A stretch of DNA of 64,000 bases from contig JAAEUE010000336.1 in assembly GCA_024227565.1 (NCBI GenBank), forward strand, positions 1 through 64,000. Reading direction: 5' to 3'. Of the stretch, positions 1-8,002 are shown piece by piece. The notes under the pieces were generated by a model. That model was given only the letters and a program-made list of their open reading frames with translations, did not search any database and was not told the origin of the DNA. Each line of letters opens with the position of its first letter. Within the stretch, counting starts at the first letter, position 1. This stretch comes from Alphaproteobacteria bacterium (GTDB lineage Bacteria > Pseudomonadota > Alphaproteobacteria > Rhizobiales > CAJQND01). A program made the translations under genes and the position numbers.

Positions 1-1
1 C

Positions 2-145
2 ACGGAAATGGTTATGCCGGGCGACAATGTTGACATGAACGTTGAACTGATTGTGCCGGTCGCAATGGAAGATGGCCTGCGTTTCGCCATCCGTGAAGGC
101 GGCCGTACCGTCGGCGCCGGCGTGGTTGCGACAATCGTAGAGTAA
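2..145 (+). CDS. tuf: Elongation factor Tu, C-terminal fragment (5' end outside window)
   Basis: The first 48 codons read through to TAA at 143-145 and encode the end of EF-Tu domain 3. Recognisable pieces are MVMPGDNV, ELIVPVAMEDGLRFAIREGG and the terminal GRTVGAGVV segment, which is nearly invariant in bacterial EF-Tu. EF-Tu is the GTPase that delivers aminoacyl-tRNA to the ribosome in the cytoplasm. The gene is complete at its 3' end and cut only by the window edge. tRNA-Trp starts 17 bases after the stop and secE follows, an arrangement common in alphaproteobacteria. Whether a second tuf copy exists elsewhere cannot be seen. Confidence 0.96.
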   Translation, partial: TEMVMPGDNVDMNVELIVPVAMEDGLRFAIREGGRTVGAGVVATIVE

Positions 146-162
146 CAGGAAAGTTTCTGCGT

Positions 163-238
163 AGGGGTGTAGCTCAGTTGGTAGAGCGACGGTCTCCAAA
201 ACCGTAGGTCGGGGGTTCGAGACCCTCCGCCCCTGCCA
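163..238 (+). tRNA. tRNA-Trp (anticodon CCA)
   Basis: A 76-base cloverleaf: acceptor strand AGGGGTG pairs with CGCCCCT (one G-U), discriminator G, and an encoded CCA at 236-238. The D arm contains AGCTCAGTTGGTAGAGC. The anticodon stem ACGGT/ACCGT closes the loop CTCCAAA with anticodon CCA at 196-198, reading UGG. The T arm carries GGTTCGAGACC. It lies between tuf and secE and is probably co-transcribed with one or both. Confidence 0.97.
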
Positions 239-259
239 AAACTTAAACAGTGGACTTAG

Positions 260-451
260 ATGGCCAAAACAAACCCGTTTGAATTTCTGCAGCAGGTAAG
301 AGCCGAGACCAACAAGGTCACATGGCCGAGCCGTAAGGAAACGATGGTCACCACCGTGATGGTGCTGATCATGGTGACGTTTGCGAGCATCTTTTTCCTG
401 ATCGCTGACCAGATTTTGAGCTGGGGCGTGACACAGATCCTTGGATCATAG
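260..451 (+). CDS. secE: Preprotein translocase subunit SecE
   Basis: A 63-residue single-span SecE of the short type. The amphipathic N-terminal part carries the conserved KVTWPSRKE motif (about residues 19-27), followed by one membrane helix at about 30-53. SecE clamps the SecY channel in the inner membrane and is essential for Sec export. The E. coli form has two additional N-terminal helices; the one-helix form seen here is usual in most other bacteria. nusG begins 32 bases downstream, so the usual secE-nusG pair is present. Confidence 0.95.
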   Translation: MAKTNPFEFLQQVRAETNKVTWPSRKETMVTTVMVLIMVTFASIFFLIADQILSWGVTQILGS

Positions 452-483
452 TGGGCGGTCTGAAGGCGGACTTGAGAGGATAA

Positions 484-1014
484 ATGGCTAAACGCTGGTA
501 CATCGTGCACGCCTATTCCAACTTCGAAAAGAAGGTGGCGGATGCCATTAAGGAACAGGCGGCCGCTCAAGGCCTGGACGAGTTCTTCGATGAGGTGCTT
601 GTGCCGACCGAAGAGGTTGTTGAGATCAGGCGTGGCCGCAAGGTGACGTCAGAGCGCAGGTTCTTCCCCGGCTATGTGCTGGTGAAGATGGAGATGACCG
701 ACTCGGCCTATCACCTCATCAAGAATACGCCGAAAGTCACCGGTTTCCTGGGCACCGAAAACAAACCGGTTCCGATTTCCGAAGACGAGGCCAACCGGAT
801 TCTGCATCAGGTTCAAGAAGGCGTCGAGCGGCCGCGGCCCACCATTTCGTTCGAAATTGGTGAGCAGGTTCGTGTGTCCGATGGGCCGTTTGCTTCGTTC
901 AACGGTCTTGTCGAGGATGTAGATGAAGAACGGGCACGGCTCAAAGTGGCTGTGTCAATTTTTGGCCGGGCCACCCCGGTCGAGCTGGAATACGCACAGG
1001 TGGAGAAAACGTAA
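484..1014 (+). CDS. nusG: Transcription termination/antitermination protein NusG
   Basis: A 176-residue NusG. The N-terminal NGN domain (about 1-115) starts KRWYIVHAYSNFEKKVA and contains the FFPGYVLVKM motif. The C-terminal KOW domain (about 125-175) contains EQVRVSDGPFASFNGLVEDV. NusG binds the RNA polymerase clamp through the NGN domain and Rho or ribosomal protein S10 through KOW, so it affects pausing, Rho termination and transcription-translation coupling. The start ATG at 484 follows a GAGAGGAT ribosome binding site. Confidence 0.97.
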   Translation: MAKRWYIVHAYSNFEKKVADAIKEQAAAQGLDEFFDEVLVPTEEVVEIRRGRKVTSERRFFPGYVLVKMEMTDSAYHLIKNTPKVTGFLGTENKPVPISEDEANRILHQVQEGVERPRPTISFEIGEQVRVSDGPFASFNGLVEDVDEERARLKVAVSIFGRATPVELEYAQVEKT

Positions 1015-1132
1015 CAGTTCACCTGACGTGACGGGTGGGAGGCAAGTCGATCCGGAAAGCCAACCGGGCAGATTGTAAGCCGTACCACCAACCCCGAAAC
1101 CTAACCGCCCAGAACGGGCAAACGAGGGAAAA

Positions 1133-1561
1133 ATGGCAAAGAAGATCGAAGGTTATCTAAAACTGCAGGTGCCTGCTGGCGCTGCGACACCGTCGCCGCC
1201 CATCGGTCCTGCGCTTGGTCAGCGCGGCCTGAACATCATGGAGTTCTGCAAGGCGTTCAACGCGTCGACCCAGGAGATGGAACCCAATTCACCGATCCCA
1301 ACAGAAATTACCATTTTCGCCGACAAGTCGTTCACGTTCAAAACCAAGACGCCGCCTGCGTCGTTCTTTCTGAAGAAGGCTGCGAAACTGGACAAAGGTG
1401 GTTCAGAGCCGGGCCGTGAAGAAGCAGGCAAGGTGACCATGGCCCAGTGCCGTGAGATCGCAGAAGTTAAGATGGTTGATTTGAACGCCAACGATTTGGA
1501 CCAGGCCGCAAAGATTATTGCCGGCTCGGCCCGTTCAATGGGCTTGAAGGTGGAGGCTTAA
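1133..1561 (+). CDS. rplK: 50S ribosomal protein L11
   Basis: A 142-residue L11. The N-terminal domain has the proline-rich signature PPIGPALGQRGLNIMEFCKA (about 22-41) that forms the GTPase-associated centre contact. The C-terminal domain binds 23S rRNA helices 43/44 and ends in IIAGSARSMGLKVE. The 118-base spacer after nusG holds a GAGGGA ribosome binding site. rplA starts 3 bases after its stop, so the pair is translationally linked. In other bacteria L1 represses this operon by binding the L11 leader; I cannot place such a site here with confidence. Confidence 0.97.
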   Translation: MAKKIEGYLKLQVPAGAATPSPPIGPALGQRGLNIMEFCKAFNASTQEMEPNSPIPTEITIFADKSFTFKTKTPPASFFLKKAAKLDKGGSEPGREEAGKVTMAQCREIAEVKMVDLNANDLDQAAKIIAGSARSMGLKVEA

Positions 1562-1564
1562 TCG

Positions 1565-2269
1565 ATGGCTAAGGTTGGAAAAAGAACGAAAGCTGCCGTT
1601 GAAGGCATTGATCGCAATAAGTTTTATGACCTCGATGAGGCTGTAAAGATGGTCAAGGACCGCGCCAAGGCGAAATTCGACGAAACCGTCGAGATTTCCA
1701 TGAACCTCGGCGTCGACCCCCGCCATGCAGACCAGATGGTCCGCGGTGTGGTGGCATTGCCAAACGGTTCGGGCAAGTCGGTTCGCGTTGCCGTGTTTGC
1801 CAAGGATGCCAAGGCTGAAGAGGCCAAGGCCGCCGGTGCGGACATCGTAGGCGCTGAAGACTTGGCGGAAGCGGTTCAGAAGGGCGAGATCAACTTCGAT
1901 CGTTGCATCGCAACCCCTGACATGATGCCGCTTGTTGGCCGTCTCGGGAAAATCCTTGGCCCCCGCAACATGATGCCGAACCCGAAGGTTGGAACCGTGA
2001 CGCCGGATGTGGCTGAAGCAATCCAGGCTTCCAAGGGCGGTTCGGTTGAGTTCCGCGTTGAAAAGGCCGGCATCGTCCATGCGGGCGTTGGCAAGGCGAG
2101 CTTCGAACAGGACAAACTGGCCGCAAACGTTCGCGCCTTTATTGATGCGGTCATGAAAGCCAAGCCCTCGGGTGCGAAGGGCGCGTATTTGAAGAGAGTA
2201 TCTGTGAGTTCGACGATGGGACCAGGCGTGAAGCTTGATCCTGCGACGATCGGTGTGGCTGCAGAATAA
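1565..2269 (+). CDS. rplA: 50S ribosomal protein L1
   Basis: A 234-residue L1, the protein of the mobile L1 stalk that helps release deacylated tRNA from the E site. Conserved blocks are VRVAVFAKD, the DMMPLVGRLGKILGPRNMMP signature (about 119-138) and the C-terminal VSSTMGPGVKLD. The ATG lies 3 bases after the rplK stop. A long 391-base leader separates it from rplJ. Confidence 0.97.
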   Translation: MAKVGKRTKAAVEGIDRNKFYDLDEAVKMVKDRAKAKFDETVEISMNLGVDPRHADQMVRGVVALPNGSGKSVRVAVFAKDAKAEEAKAAGADIVGAEDLAEAVQKGEINFDRCIATPDMMPLVGRLGKILGPRNMMPNPKVGTVTPDVAEAIQASKGGSVEFRVEKAGIVHAGVGKASFEQDKLAANVRAFIDAVMKAKPSGAKGAYLKRVSVSSTMGPGVKLDPATIGVAAE

Positions 2270-2660
2270 ATCTGCGGTTTAGCGCCAAAAGTTTCCAGCG
2301 GGGCAGGGCGACCTGTCCCAATGGAAGGATCTGAAGAGAGCATCTGCTCAATTTGGATCCAAGACCTGTCAGAGATTGCCGGCGCAGAGCTTAAAGGCTC
2401 TGTTTAAAACGCCAGCCAGCATGAGACGGGGAGAAAATGGGCCTTAAGTTCGGGCGTTTATCTGGGCTTTGGGTTGGTTTGAACCTCCGTTTCCTCTCAG
2501 CAGAGGCTTGGAAACAAGTTTCAAGAGAGGCGACAGGCAAGTAAGCGCCACGAAGCTGGCCAGCTTGCCAATTTGGTGAGCTACGCCAGATGGAGTGGCA
2601 AATGTGAACCGGCTGATCTTCGGCACGTTGCTGAGGTGAAGCCAACCAGGAGTAAAGCAA
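2270..2660 (+). promoter_or_regulatory. rplJ leader region (candidate L10 autoregulatory leader)
   Basis: This 391-base gap has no convincing ORF and precedes rplJ. Seen directly: a hairpin CCTCT-CAGC-AGAGG (2493-2506); beside it CTTG-GAAA-CAAG with a GNRA-type loop (2507-2518); and a longer-range alternative in which CCTCTC (2493-2498) pairs with GAGAGG (2525-2530). A perfect 14-bp palindrome AAGCTGGCCAGCTT lies at 2553-2566. The known L10 leader of this operon binds the L10-(L12)4 complex and represses rplJL translation. The position fits, but assignment here is by location and structure only. Confidence 0.55.
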
Positions 2661-3179
2661 GTGGATCGAGCCCAAAAAGCAGAGCTCGTTACAACGCTCA
2701 ATTCTGTGTTCTCGAACGCAGGCTGTGTTGTTGTAGCCCACAATCTTGGACTAACGGTATCACAGATGACAGATCTGCGTGTCCGGATGTCTCAGGAAGG
2801 TGCATCGCTCAAAGTCGCGAAGAACCGCCTGGCCAAGCTTGCTCTTGAAGGCACGGATGCAGAAGGCATCAAGGAATTGTTTGTTGGTCCCACGACCATC
2901 GCCTATTCCGACGATCCCATCTCTGCACCCAAGGTCGTTGCCAAGTTCGCCAAGGATAACGAGAAGTTCGTTGTTGTGGGCGGCACTATGGGAGCAACCG
3001 TTCTGGACGAAGCGGGCGTGAAAGCGCTGGCTGAACTGCCGTCTCTGGATGAACTGCGGGCCAAGTTGGTCGGCATGATCCAGACCCCGGCCACTCGGAT
3101 TGCAGGCGTTCTGCAAGCACCGGGCGGGCAGGTTGCACGGGTTCTGAACGCCTATGCCACAAGAGATGAAGCCGCCTAA
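2661..3179 (+). CDS. rplJ: 50S ribosomal protein L10
   Basis: A 172-residue L10 starting at GTG 2661, preceded by AGGAGT at suitable spacing. The start MDRAQKAELV and blocks GCVVVAHNLGLTVSQMTDLR and LRVRMSQEGASLKVAKNRLA are typical of the family. The C-terminal helix (about 135-172) anchors L7/L12 dimers on the ribosomal stalk. rplL follows after 51 bases. L10 usually represses its own operon through the leader upstream. Confidence 0.97.
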   Translation: MDRAQKAELVTTLNSVFSNAGCVVVAHNLGLTVSQMTDLRVRMSQEGASLKVAKNRLAKLALEGTDAEGIKELFVGPTTIAYSDDPISAPKVVAKFAKDNEKFVVVGGTMGATVLDEAGVKALAELPSLDELRAKLVGMIQTPATRIAGVLQAPGGQVARVLNAYATRDEAA

Positions 3180-3230
3180 CGGTGCTTTCAAATTGAACAG
3201 GTTCAAACCAATCTGAAGTGAGTGAAATAA

Positions 3231-3608
3231 ATGGCTGATATTGAAAAAATTGCAGACGAGCTCTCCAACCTGACAGTGTTGGAAGCAGCAGAGCTGTCAA
3301 AAATGCTTGAAGAAAAATGGGGCGTCTCTGCTGCCGCCCCTGTTGCCGTGGCTGCCGCTGCAGCTGGTGGCGGTGAAGCCGCTGCCGAAGAGGAAAAAGA
3401 CAGCTTCGATGTTGTCATGACCGCCTTCGGCGAAAAGAAAATCAACGTCATTAAAGAAGTCCGCGCCATCACTGGCCTTGGACTGAAAGAAGCCAAAGAT
3501 CTGGTGGAAGGCGTTCCTGGTGCGGTTAAAGAAGGCTGCACCAAAGGCGAAGCCGACGAGATCAAGGCCAAGCTTGAAGAAGCCGGCGCAACTGTCGAGC
3601 TTAAGTAA
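3231..3608 (+). CDS. rplL: 50S ribosomal protein L7/L12
   Basis: A 125-residue acidic stalk protein. The N-terminal dimerisation domain (about 1-32) is followed by an Ala/Gly hinge (about 35-55) and the C-terminal factor-binding domain with FDVVMTAFGEKKINVIKEVR and TGLGLKEAKDLVEGVP. It is present in several copies per ribosome and recruits EF-Tu, EF-G and IF2. A hairpin-rich spacer separates it from rpoB. Confidence 0.98.
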   Translation: MADIEKIADELSNLTVLEAAELSKMLEEKWGVSAAAPVAVAAAAAGGGEAAAEEEKDSFDVVMTAFGEKKINVIKEVRAITGLGLKEAKDLVEGVPGAVKEGCTKGEADEIKAKLEEAGATVELK

Positions 3609-3616
3609 GTTGAGCG

Positions 3617-3749
3617 TTCAGCTCCGGGGCTTCCCTCAAAGAAGTTCCGGAGCTGAAATTCGCGTACCCGTAGAACGAATAAACCGGTGACGGTTTCTCT
3701 CAAGGGTCAATCTGACCTGGACCCTTGAGGCGAACCGTTAAAGCGGTTC
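3617..3749 (+). promoter_or_regulatory. Hairpin-rich rplL-rpoB spacer (attenuator or processing region)
   Basis: Four inverted repeats lie in tandem. (1) TTCAGCTCCGG 3617-3627 with CCGGAGCTGAA 3647-3657, 11 bp perfect, 19-base loop. (2) AAACCG 3681-3686 with CGGTTT 3691-3696, loop GTGA. (3) CTCAAGGGTC 3699-3708 with GACCCTTGAG 3720-3729, 10 bp perfect. (4) GAACCG 3732-3737 with CGGTTC 3744-3749. None is followed by a T run. In E. coli this spacer holds a partial terminator and an RNase III site that adjust rpoBC relative to rplL; a similar role is inferred. Confidence 0.6.
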
Positions 3750-3774
3750 CGAACACCACACGTTAGGAGCGGTC

Positions 3775-6700
3775 ATGTCGCAAACGCAGACTCTCATTGG
3801 AGCAAAGCGCGTTCGTAAGTATTTCGGTAAAATCGCCGAACAGGCAGAGATGCCTAACCTGATTGAAGTTCAAAAAGAATCCTACGCCCAGTTTCTTCAG
3901 ATGAAGAAGCCCGAAGGCGGCCGGGCCGACGAAGGCCTGCAGGCTGTCTTCAAATCGGTGTTTCCGATCGGTGACTTTGCTGGAATTTCGACCCTGGAAT
4001 TTGTCGATTTTGAATTCGAAGCGCCCAAGTACGACGTTGAAGAGTGCCAACAGCGCGGCATGACCTATGCCGCCCCGCTGAAGGTGACTTTGCGCTTGAT
4101 CGTGTTTGAAATTGACGAAGAAACCGATGCCAAGTCGGTCAAGGACATCAAAGAACAAGACGTCTACATGGGCGACATGCCACTGATGACTGAGAACGGC
4201 ACGTTCGTCATCAACGGCACAGAGCGCGTTATCGTCTCGCAGATGCACCGTTCGCCAGGTGTGTTCTTCGACCACGACAAAGGCAAGAGCCATTCCTCGG
4301 GTAAGCTGTTGTTTGCTGCACGCATCATTCCTTACCGTGGCTCCTGGCTCGACTTTGAGTTTGACGCCAAGGACATCGTCCACGTGCGTATCGACCGCCG
4401 CCGCAAGATCCCGGCCACCACCCTGCTGTATGGCCTGGGCTGGGACACCGAAGAGATCCTGAACGAGTTCTACGACAAGGTGACCTACAAGCTCGCCCCG
4501 AAGGATGCTGGCTGGAAAACCCAGTTTGCACCCGAGCGGTTCAGAGGCGTGAAACCTACTTCTGACCTGGTAGACGCCAAGACCGGTGATGTGGTGGTTG
4601 AAGCCGGCACGAAAATCACACCTCGCCTGGCCCGCAAGCTGGCAGAAGATGGCCTCAAAGAGCTTCTCATCAATGATGAGGACATGTACGGCCTTTATTT
4701 AGCGGACGAGCTGGTGGACGAAAACACCGGTATCATCCACGCCGAAGCCGGCGATGAGATTGATGAAGCCATTCTGACAACCTTGAAGGAAGCCGGCTAC
4801 AAATCGCTCGACATTCTGGATATCGACCACATCAACACTGGTTCGTTTATCCGCAACACGTTGAAGGTTGATAAGGCGGAAAGCTACGACCAGGCACTGT
4901 TGGAAATCTACCGGGTGATGCGCCCGGGCGAGCCGCCAACCCGTGAAACCGCTGAAGCGCTGTTCAACGGCCTGTTCTTCGATTCAGAACGCTATGATCT
5001 TTCCGCGGTTGGCCGTGTGAAGATGAACATGCGTCTTGATTTGGATGCTCCTGACACCCAGCGCACCCTGCGCCGTGACGACATCATGGCGGTCATCAAG
5101 ACCCTGGTGGGGCTGCGTGACGGCAAGGGTGAAATCGACGATATCGACCACCTTGGCAACCGCCGTGTGCGCTCGGTTGGCGAGCTTATGGAAAACCAGT
5201 ACCGCATTGGTCTGGTGCGCATGGAGCGTGCCATCAAGGAACGTATGTCTTCGGTTGATGTAGACACGGTCATGCCGCATGACCTGATCAACGCCAAACC
5301 GGCCGCTGCCGCAGTGCGTGAGTTCTTTGGTTCCTCGCAGCTTTCCCAGTTCATGGACCAAACCAACCCGCTGTCCGAAGTCACTCACAAGCGCCGCCTT
5401 TCTGCCTTGGGCCCTGGCGGTCTGACACGTGAGCGTGCTGGCTTTGAAGTGCGCGACGTGCACCCGACCCACTATGGCCGGATCTGCCCGATTGAAACGC
5501 CGGAAGGCCCGAACATTGGTCTGATCAACTCCCTGGCTACCTACGCTCGGGTCAACAAATACGGCTTTATTGAAAGCCCCTATCAGAAAGTTGAGAAAGG
5601 CAAAGTGACGTCTGAAATCAACTACCTGTCGGCGGTTGAAGAGGCCAAACACCACATTGCCCAGGCCAACGCGCAGGTCGACAAGAACGGTAAGTTCGTC
5701 AACGATCTGGTGAACTGCCGCTACGCCGGCGACACCGAGTTGAGAACGCCGGACAGTGTTGAATATATGGATGTGTCGCCAAAGCAGCTGGTTTCGGTCG
5801 CTGCCGCGCTCATTCCGTTCCTGGAAAACGATGACGCCAATCGTGCGCTCATGGGCTCAAACATGCAGCGCCAGGCTGTGCCGCTGGTGAAGGCTGAGGC
5901 CCCGCTGGTGGGGACCGGCATGGAAGCAGTAGTGGCACGCGACAGTGGCGCGGCCATCACGGCCCGCCGCTCCGGCGTGGTTGACCAGGTTGACGCCAAA
6001 CGCATTGTTATCCGCGCAACCGGTGAAACGGACCCCACCAAGCCTGGTGTGGACATTTACAACCTGCTCAAGTTCCAGCGTTCCAACCAGAACACCTGCA
6101 TCAACCAGCGTCCGCTGGTGCACGTGGGCGATGAAGTGTTGAAAGGCGACATCGTCGCCGATGGCCCGTCCACCGATCTTGGTGATCTGGCGCTCGGCAA
6201 GAACTGCCTCGTGGCGTTCATGCCTTGGAATGGCTACAACTTTGAGGACTCCATCCTGATCTCCGAGCGCATGGTGCGTGACGACGTCTTCACCTCGATC
6301 CATATTGAAGAGTTCGAAGTGATGGCCCGCGACACCAAATTGGGCCCGGAAGAGATCACCCGCGACATTCCAAACGTGGGTGAGGAAGCTCTGAAGAACC
6401 TCGACGAGGCCGGTATCGTTTACATCGGCGCTGAGGTTAACCCAAGCGACATCCTGGTGGGCAAGATCACGCCGAAGGGCGAGAGCCCGATGACACCGGA
6501 AGAAAAGCTTCTGCGTGCCATCTTCGGTGAAAAGGCCTCTGATGTTCGCGACACCAGCCTGCGTCTGCCTCCGGGTGTCACCGGCACAGTGGTTGAGGTT
6601 CGTGTCTTCAACCGCCACGGCATCGACAAGGACGAACGTGCCCTGGCGATCGAGCGTGAAGAAATTGAACGTCTTGCCAAAGACCGTGACGACGAACTCG

Positions 6701-7875
6701 GCATCCTGGACCGGAACTCCTACGGCCGGTTGAGCGGGTTCCTGGTCGGCAAGGAAGCTGCAAGTGGACCGAAGGGTTACACCCTTTCGGGCCGGATCAC
6801 CCAGGCTGCGCTGGATGAAATCCCGCGCTCCCAGTGGTGGCAGATTGCGCTCACCAACGAAAAGGCCCTCGGCGAGCTGGAAGCGATGGCTCAGCAGTAC
6901 GAGGAATCCAAGCAGCGTCTAGAACAGCGCTTCGTTGACAAGGTCGACAAGCTGCAGCGCGGCGACGAGCTTATGCCTGGCGTGATGAAGATGGTGAAAG
7001 TCTTCGTTGCGGTGAAGCGCAAGATCCAGCCGGGCGACAAGATGGCTGGCCGTCACGGAAACAAGGGTGTGATCTCCAAGATCGTACCGGTCGAAGACAT
7101 GCCGTTCCTGGAAGATGGCACGCACGTTGACGTGGTTCTGAACCCGCTAGGGGTGCCGAGCCGGATGAACGTGGGCCAGATTCTGGAAACCCATTTGGGT
7201 TGGGCGTGCCGCGGACTTGGTGTGCAAATCGGTGAAGCTCTGGACGGCTACATGGCCAACCAGAAGATCAAGCCGCTGCGCGACAGCTTGAAGAACGCCT
7301 ATGGCAAGGATCCGGTGATCGAGTCCATGACGGACGATCAGATCGTCACCATGTCAGGCAACCTGCGCGGCGGCGTTCCAATCGCCACACCGGTGTTCGA
7401 TGGTGCCAAGGAAGAAGACATTGTCGAGATGCTCAATGCATCGGGCCATGACGCTTCTGGCCAGGTGACGCTCTATGATGGCCGTACCGGTGAACCCTTC
7501 GACCGTGAAGTGACCGTTGGTTACATTTACATTCTGAAGCTGCACCACCTTGTGGACGACAAGATCCACGCCCGGTCCATCGGTCCATACTCGCTGGTCA
7601 CCCAGCAGCCATTGGGCGGTAAAGCCCAGTTTGGCGGCCAGCGCTTCGGTGAGATGGAGGTGTGGGCTCTGGAAGCCTACGGCGCCGCATACACCTTGCA
7701 GGAAATGCTGACGGTGAAATCGGATGACGTGGCCGGCCGTACCAAAGTCTACGAAGCCATTGTGCGCGGCGACGACACCTTCGAAGCCGGCATTCCGGAA
7801 AGCTTCAACGTGCTTGTGAAGGAAATGCGCTCACTCGGCCTCAATGTCGAGTTGCAGGACCTGCAGCAGAACTAG
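3775..7875 (+). CDS. rpoB: DNA-directed RNA polymerase subunit beta
   Basis: A 1366-residue beta subunit of normal length for alphaproteobacteria. The rifampicin-pocket segment SSQLSQFMDQTNPLSE with THKRRLSALGPGGL lies around residues 518-550 and shows the common wild-type residues. Further conserved blocks are NIGLINSLATYARVN, the GDKMAGRHGNKGV motif (about 1085-1097), the switch region near LGVPSRMNVGQ, and the C-terminal GGKAQFGGQRFGEMEVWALEA that contacts beta prime. Start ATG 3775 follows TTAGGAGCGG. rpoC begins 127 bases downstream. Confidence 0.99.
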   Translation: MSQTQTLIGAKRVRKYFGKIAEQAEMPNLIEVQKESYAQFLQMKKPEGGRADEGLQAVFKSVFPIGDFAGISTLEFVDFEFEAPKYDVEECQQRGMTYAAPLKVTLRLIVFEIDEETDAKSVKDIKEQDVYMGDMPLMTENGTFVINGTERVIVSQMHRSPGVFFDHDKGKSHSSGKLLFAARIIPYRGSWLDFEFDAKDIVHVRIDRRRKIPATTLLYGLGWDTEEILNEFYDKVTYKLAPKDAGWKTQFAPERFRGVKPTSDLVDAKTGDVVVEAGTKITPRLARKLAEDGLKELLINDEDMYGLYLADELVDENTGIIHAEAGDEIDEAILTTLKEAGYKSLDILDIDHINTGSFIRNTLKVDKAESYDQALLEIYRVMRPGEPPTRETAEALFNGLFFDSERYDLSAVGRVKMNMRLDLDAPDTQRTLRRDDIMAVIKTLVGLRDGKGEIDDIDHLGNRRVRSVGELMENQYRIGLVRMERAIKERMSSVDVDTVMPHDLINAKPAAAAVREFFGSSQLSQFMDQTNPLSEVTHKRRLSALGPGGLTRERAGFEVRDVHPTHYGRICPIETPEGPNIGLINSLATYARVNKYGFIESPYQKVEKGKVTSEINYLSAVEEAKHHIAQANAQVDKNGKFVNDLVNCRYAGDTELRTPDSVEYMDVSPKQLVSVAAALIPFLENDDANRALMGSNMQRQAVPLVKAEAPLVGTGMEAVVARDSGAAITARRSGVVDQVDAKRIVIRATGETDPTKPGVDIYNLLKFQRSNQNTCINQRPLVHVGDEVLKGDIVADGPSTDLGDLALGKNCLVAFMPWNGYNFEDSILISERMVRDDVFTSIHIEEFEVMARDTKLGPEEITRDIPNVGEEALKNLDEAGIVYIGAEVNPSDILVGKITPKGESPMTPEEKLLRAIFGEKASDVRDTSLRLPPGVTGTVVEVRVFNRHGIDKDERALAIEREEIERLAKDRDDELGILDRNSYGRLSGFLVGKEAASGPKGYTLSGRITQAALDEIPRSQWWQIALTNEKALGELEAMAQQYEESKQRLEQRFVDKVDKLQRGDELMPGVMKMVKVFVAVKRKIQPGDKMAGRHGNKGVISKIVPVEDMPFLEDGTHVDVVLNPLGVPSRMNVGQILETHLGWACRGLGVQIGEALDGYMANQKIKPLRDSLKNAYGKDPVIESMTDDQIVTMSGNLRGGVPIATPVFDGAKEEDIVEMLNASGHDASGQVTLYDGRTGEPFDREVTVGYIYILKLHHLVDDKIHARSIGPYSLVTQQPLGGKAQFGGQRFGEMEVWALEAYGAAYTLQEMLTVKSDDVAGRTKVYEAIVRGDDTFEAGIPESFNVLVKEMRSLGLNVELQDLQQN

Positions 7876-7880
7876 ATCAC

Positions 7881-7944
7881 ACCGCCGGACGTGAGCGTCC
7901 GGCGGTCCGTTACGTTTGAGTACAAAGAACCCGTGAGCGGGTTC
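7881..7944 (+). promoter_or_regulatory. Twin hairpins in the rpoB-rpoC spacer
   Basis: Two perfect hairpins follow each other. ACCGCCGGACG (7881-7891) pairs with CGTCCGGCGGT (7896-7906) around loop TGAG. GAACCCG (7927-7933) pairs with CGGGTTC (7938-7944) around the same loop TGAG. Both are closed by CG-TGAG-CG. No T run follows, so they are unlikely to be terminators. RNA processing, stabilisation or protein binding between the two cistrons is possible but not shown. Confidence 0.6.
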
Positions 7945-8002
7945 ACTAGAGGGTAAAATTCCAAAAAGCGGACCGCCCATCCGCGAAAGGAGATCAGAGC
8001 TC

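Noticed and set aside
1535..2080. Minus-strand frame inside rplA
   Set aside because: Shadow of the ribosomal protein gene with no plausible start context.
7876..8002. Terminator between rpoB and rpoC
   Set aside because: The hairpins have no T run and rpoC must be transcribed through.
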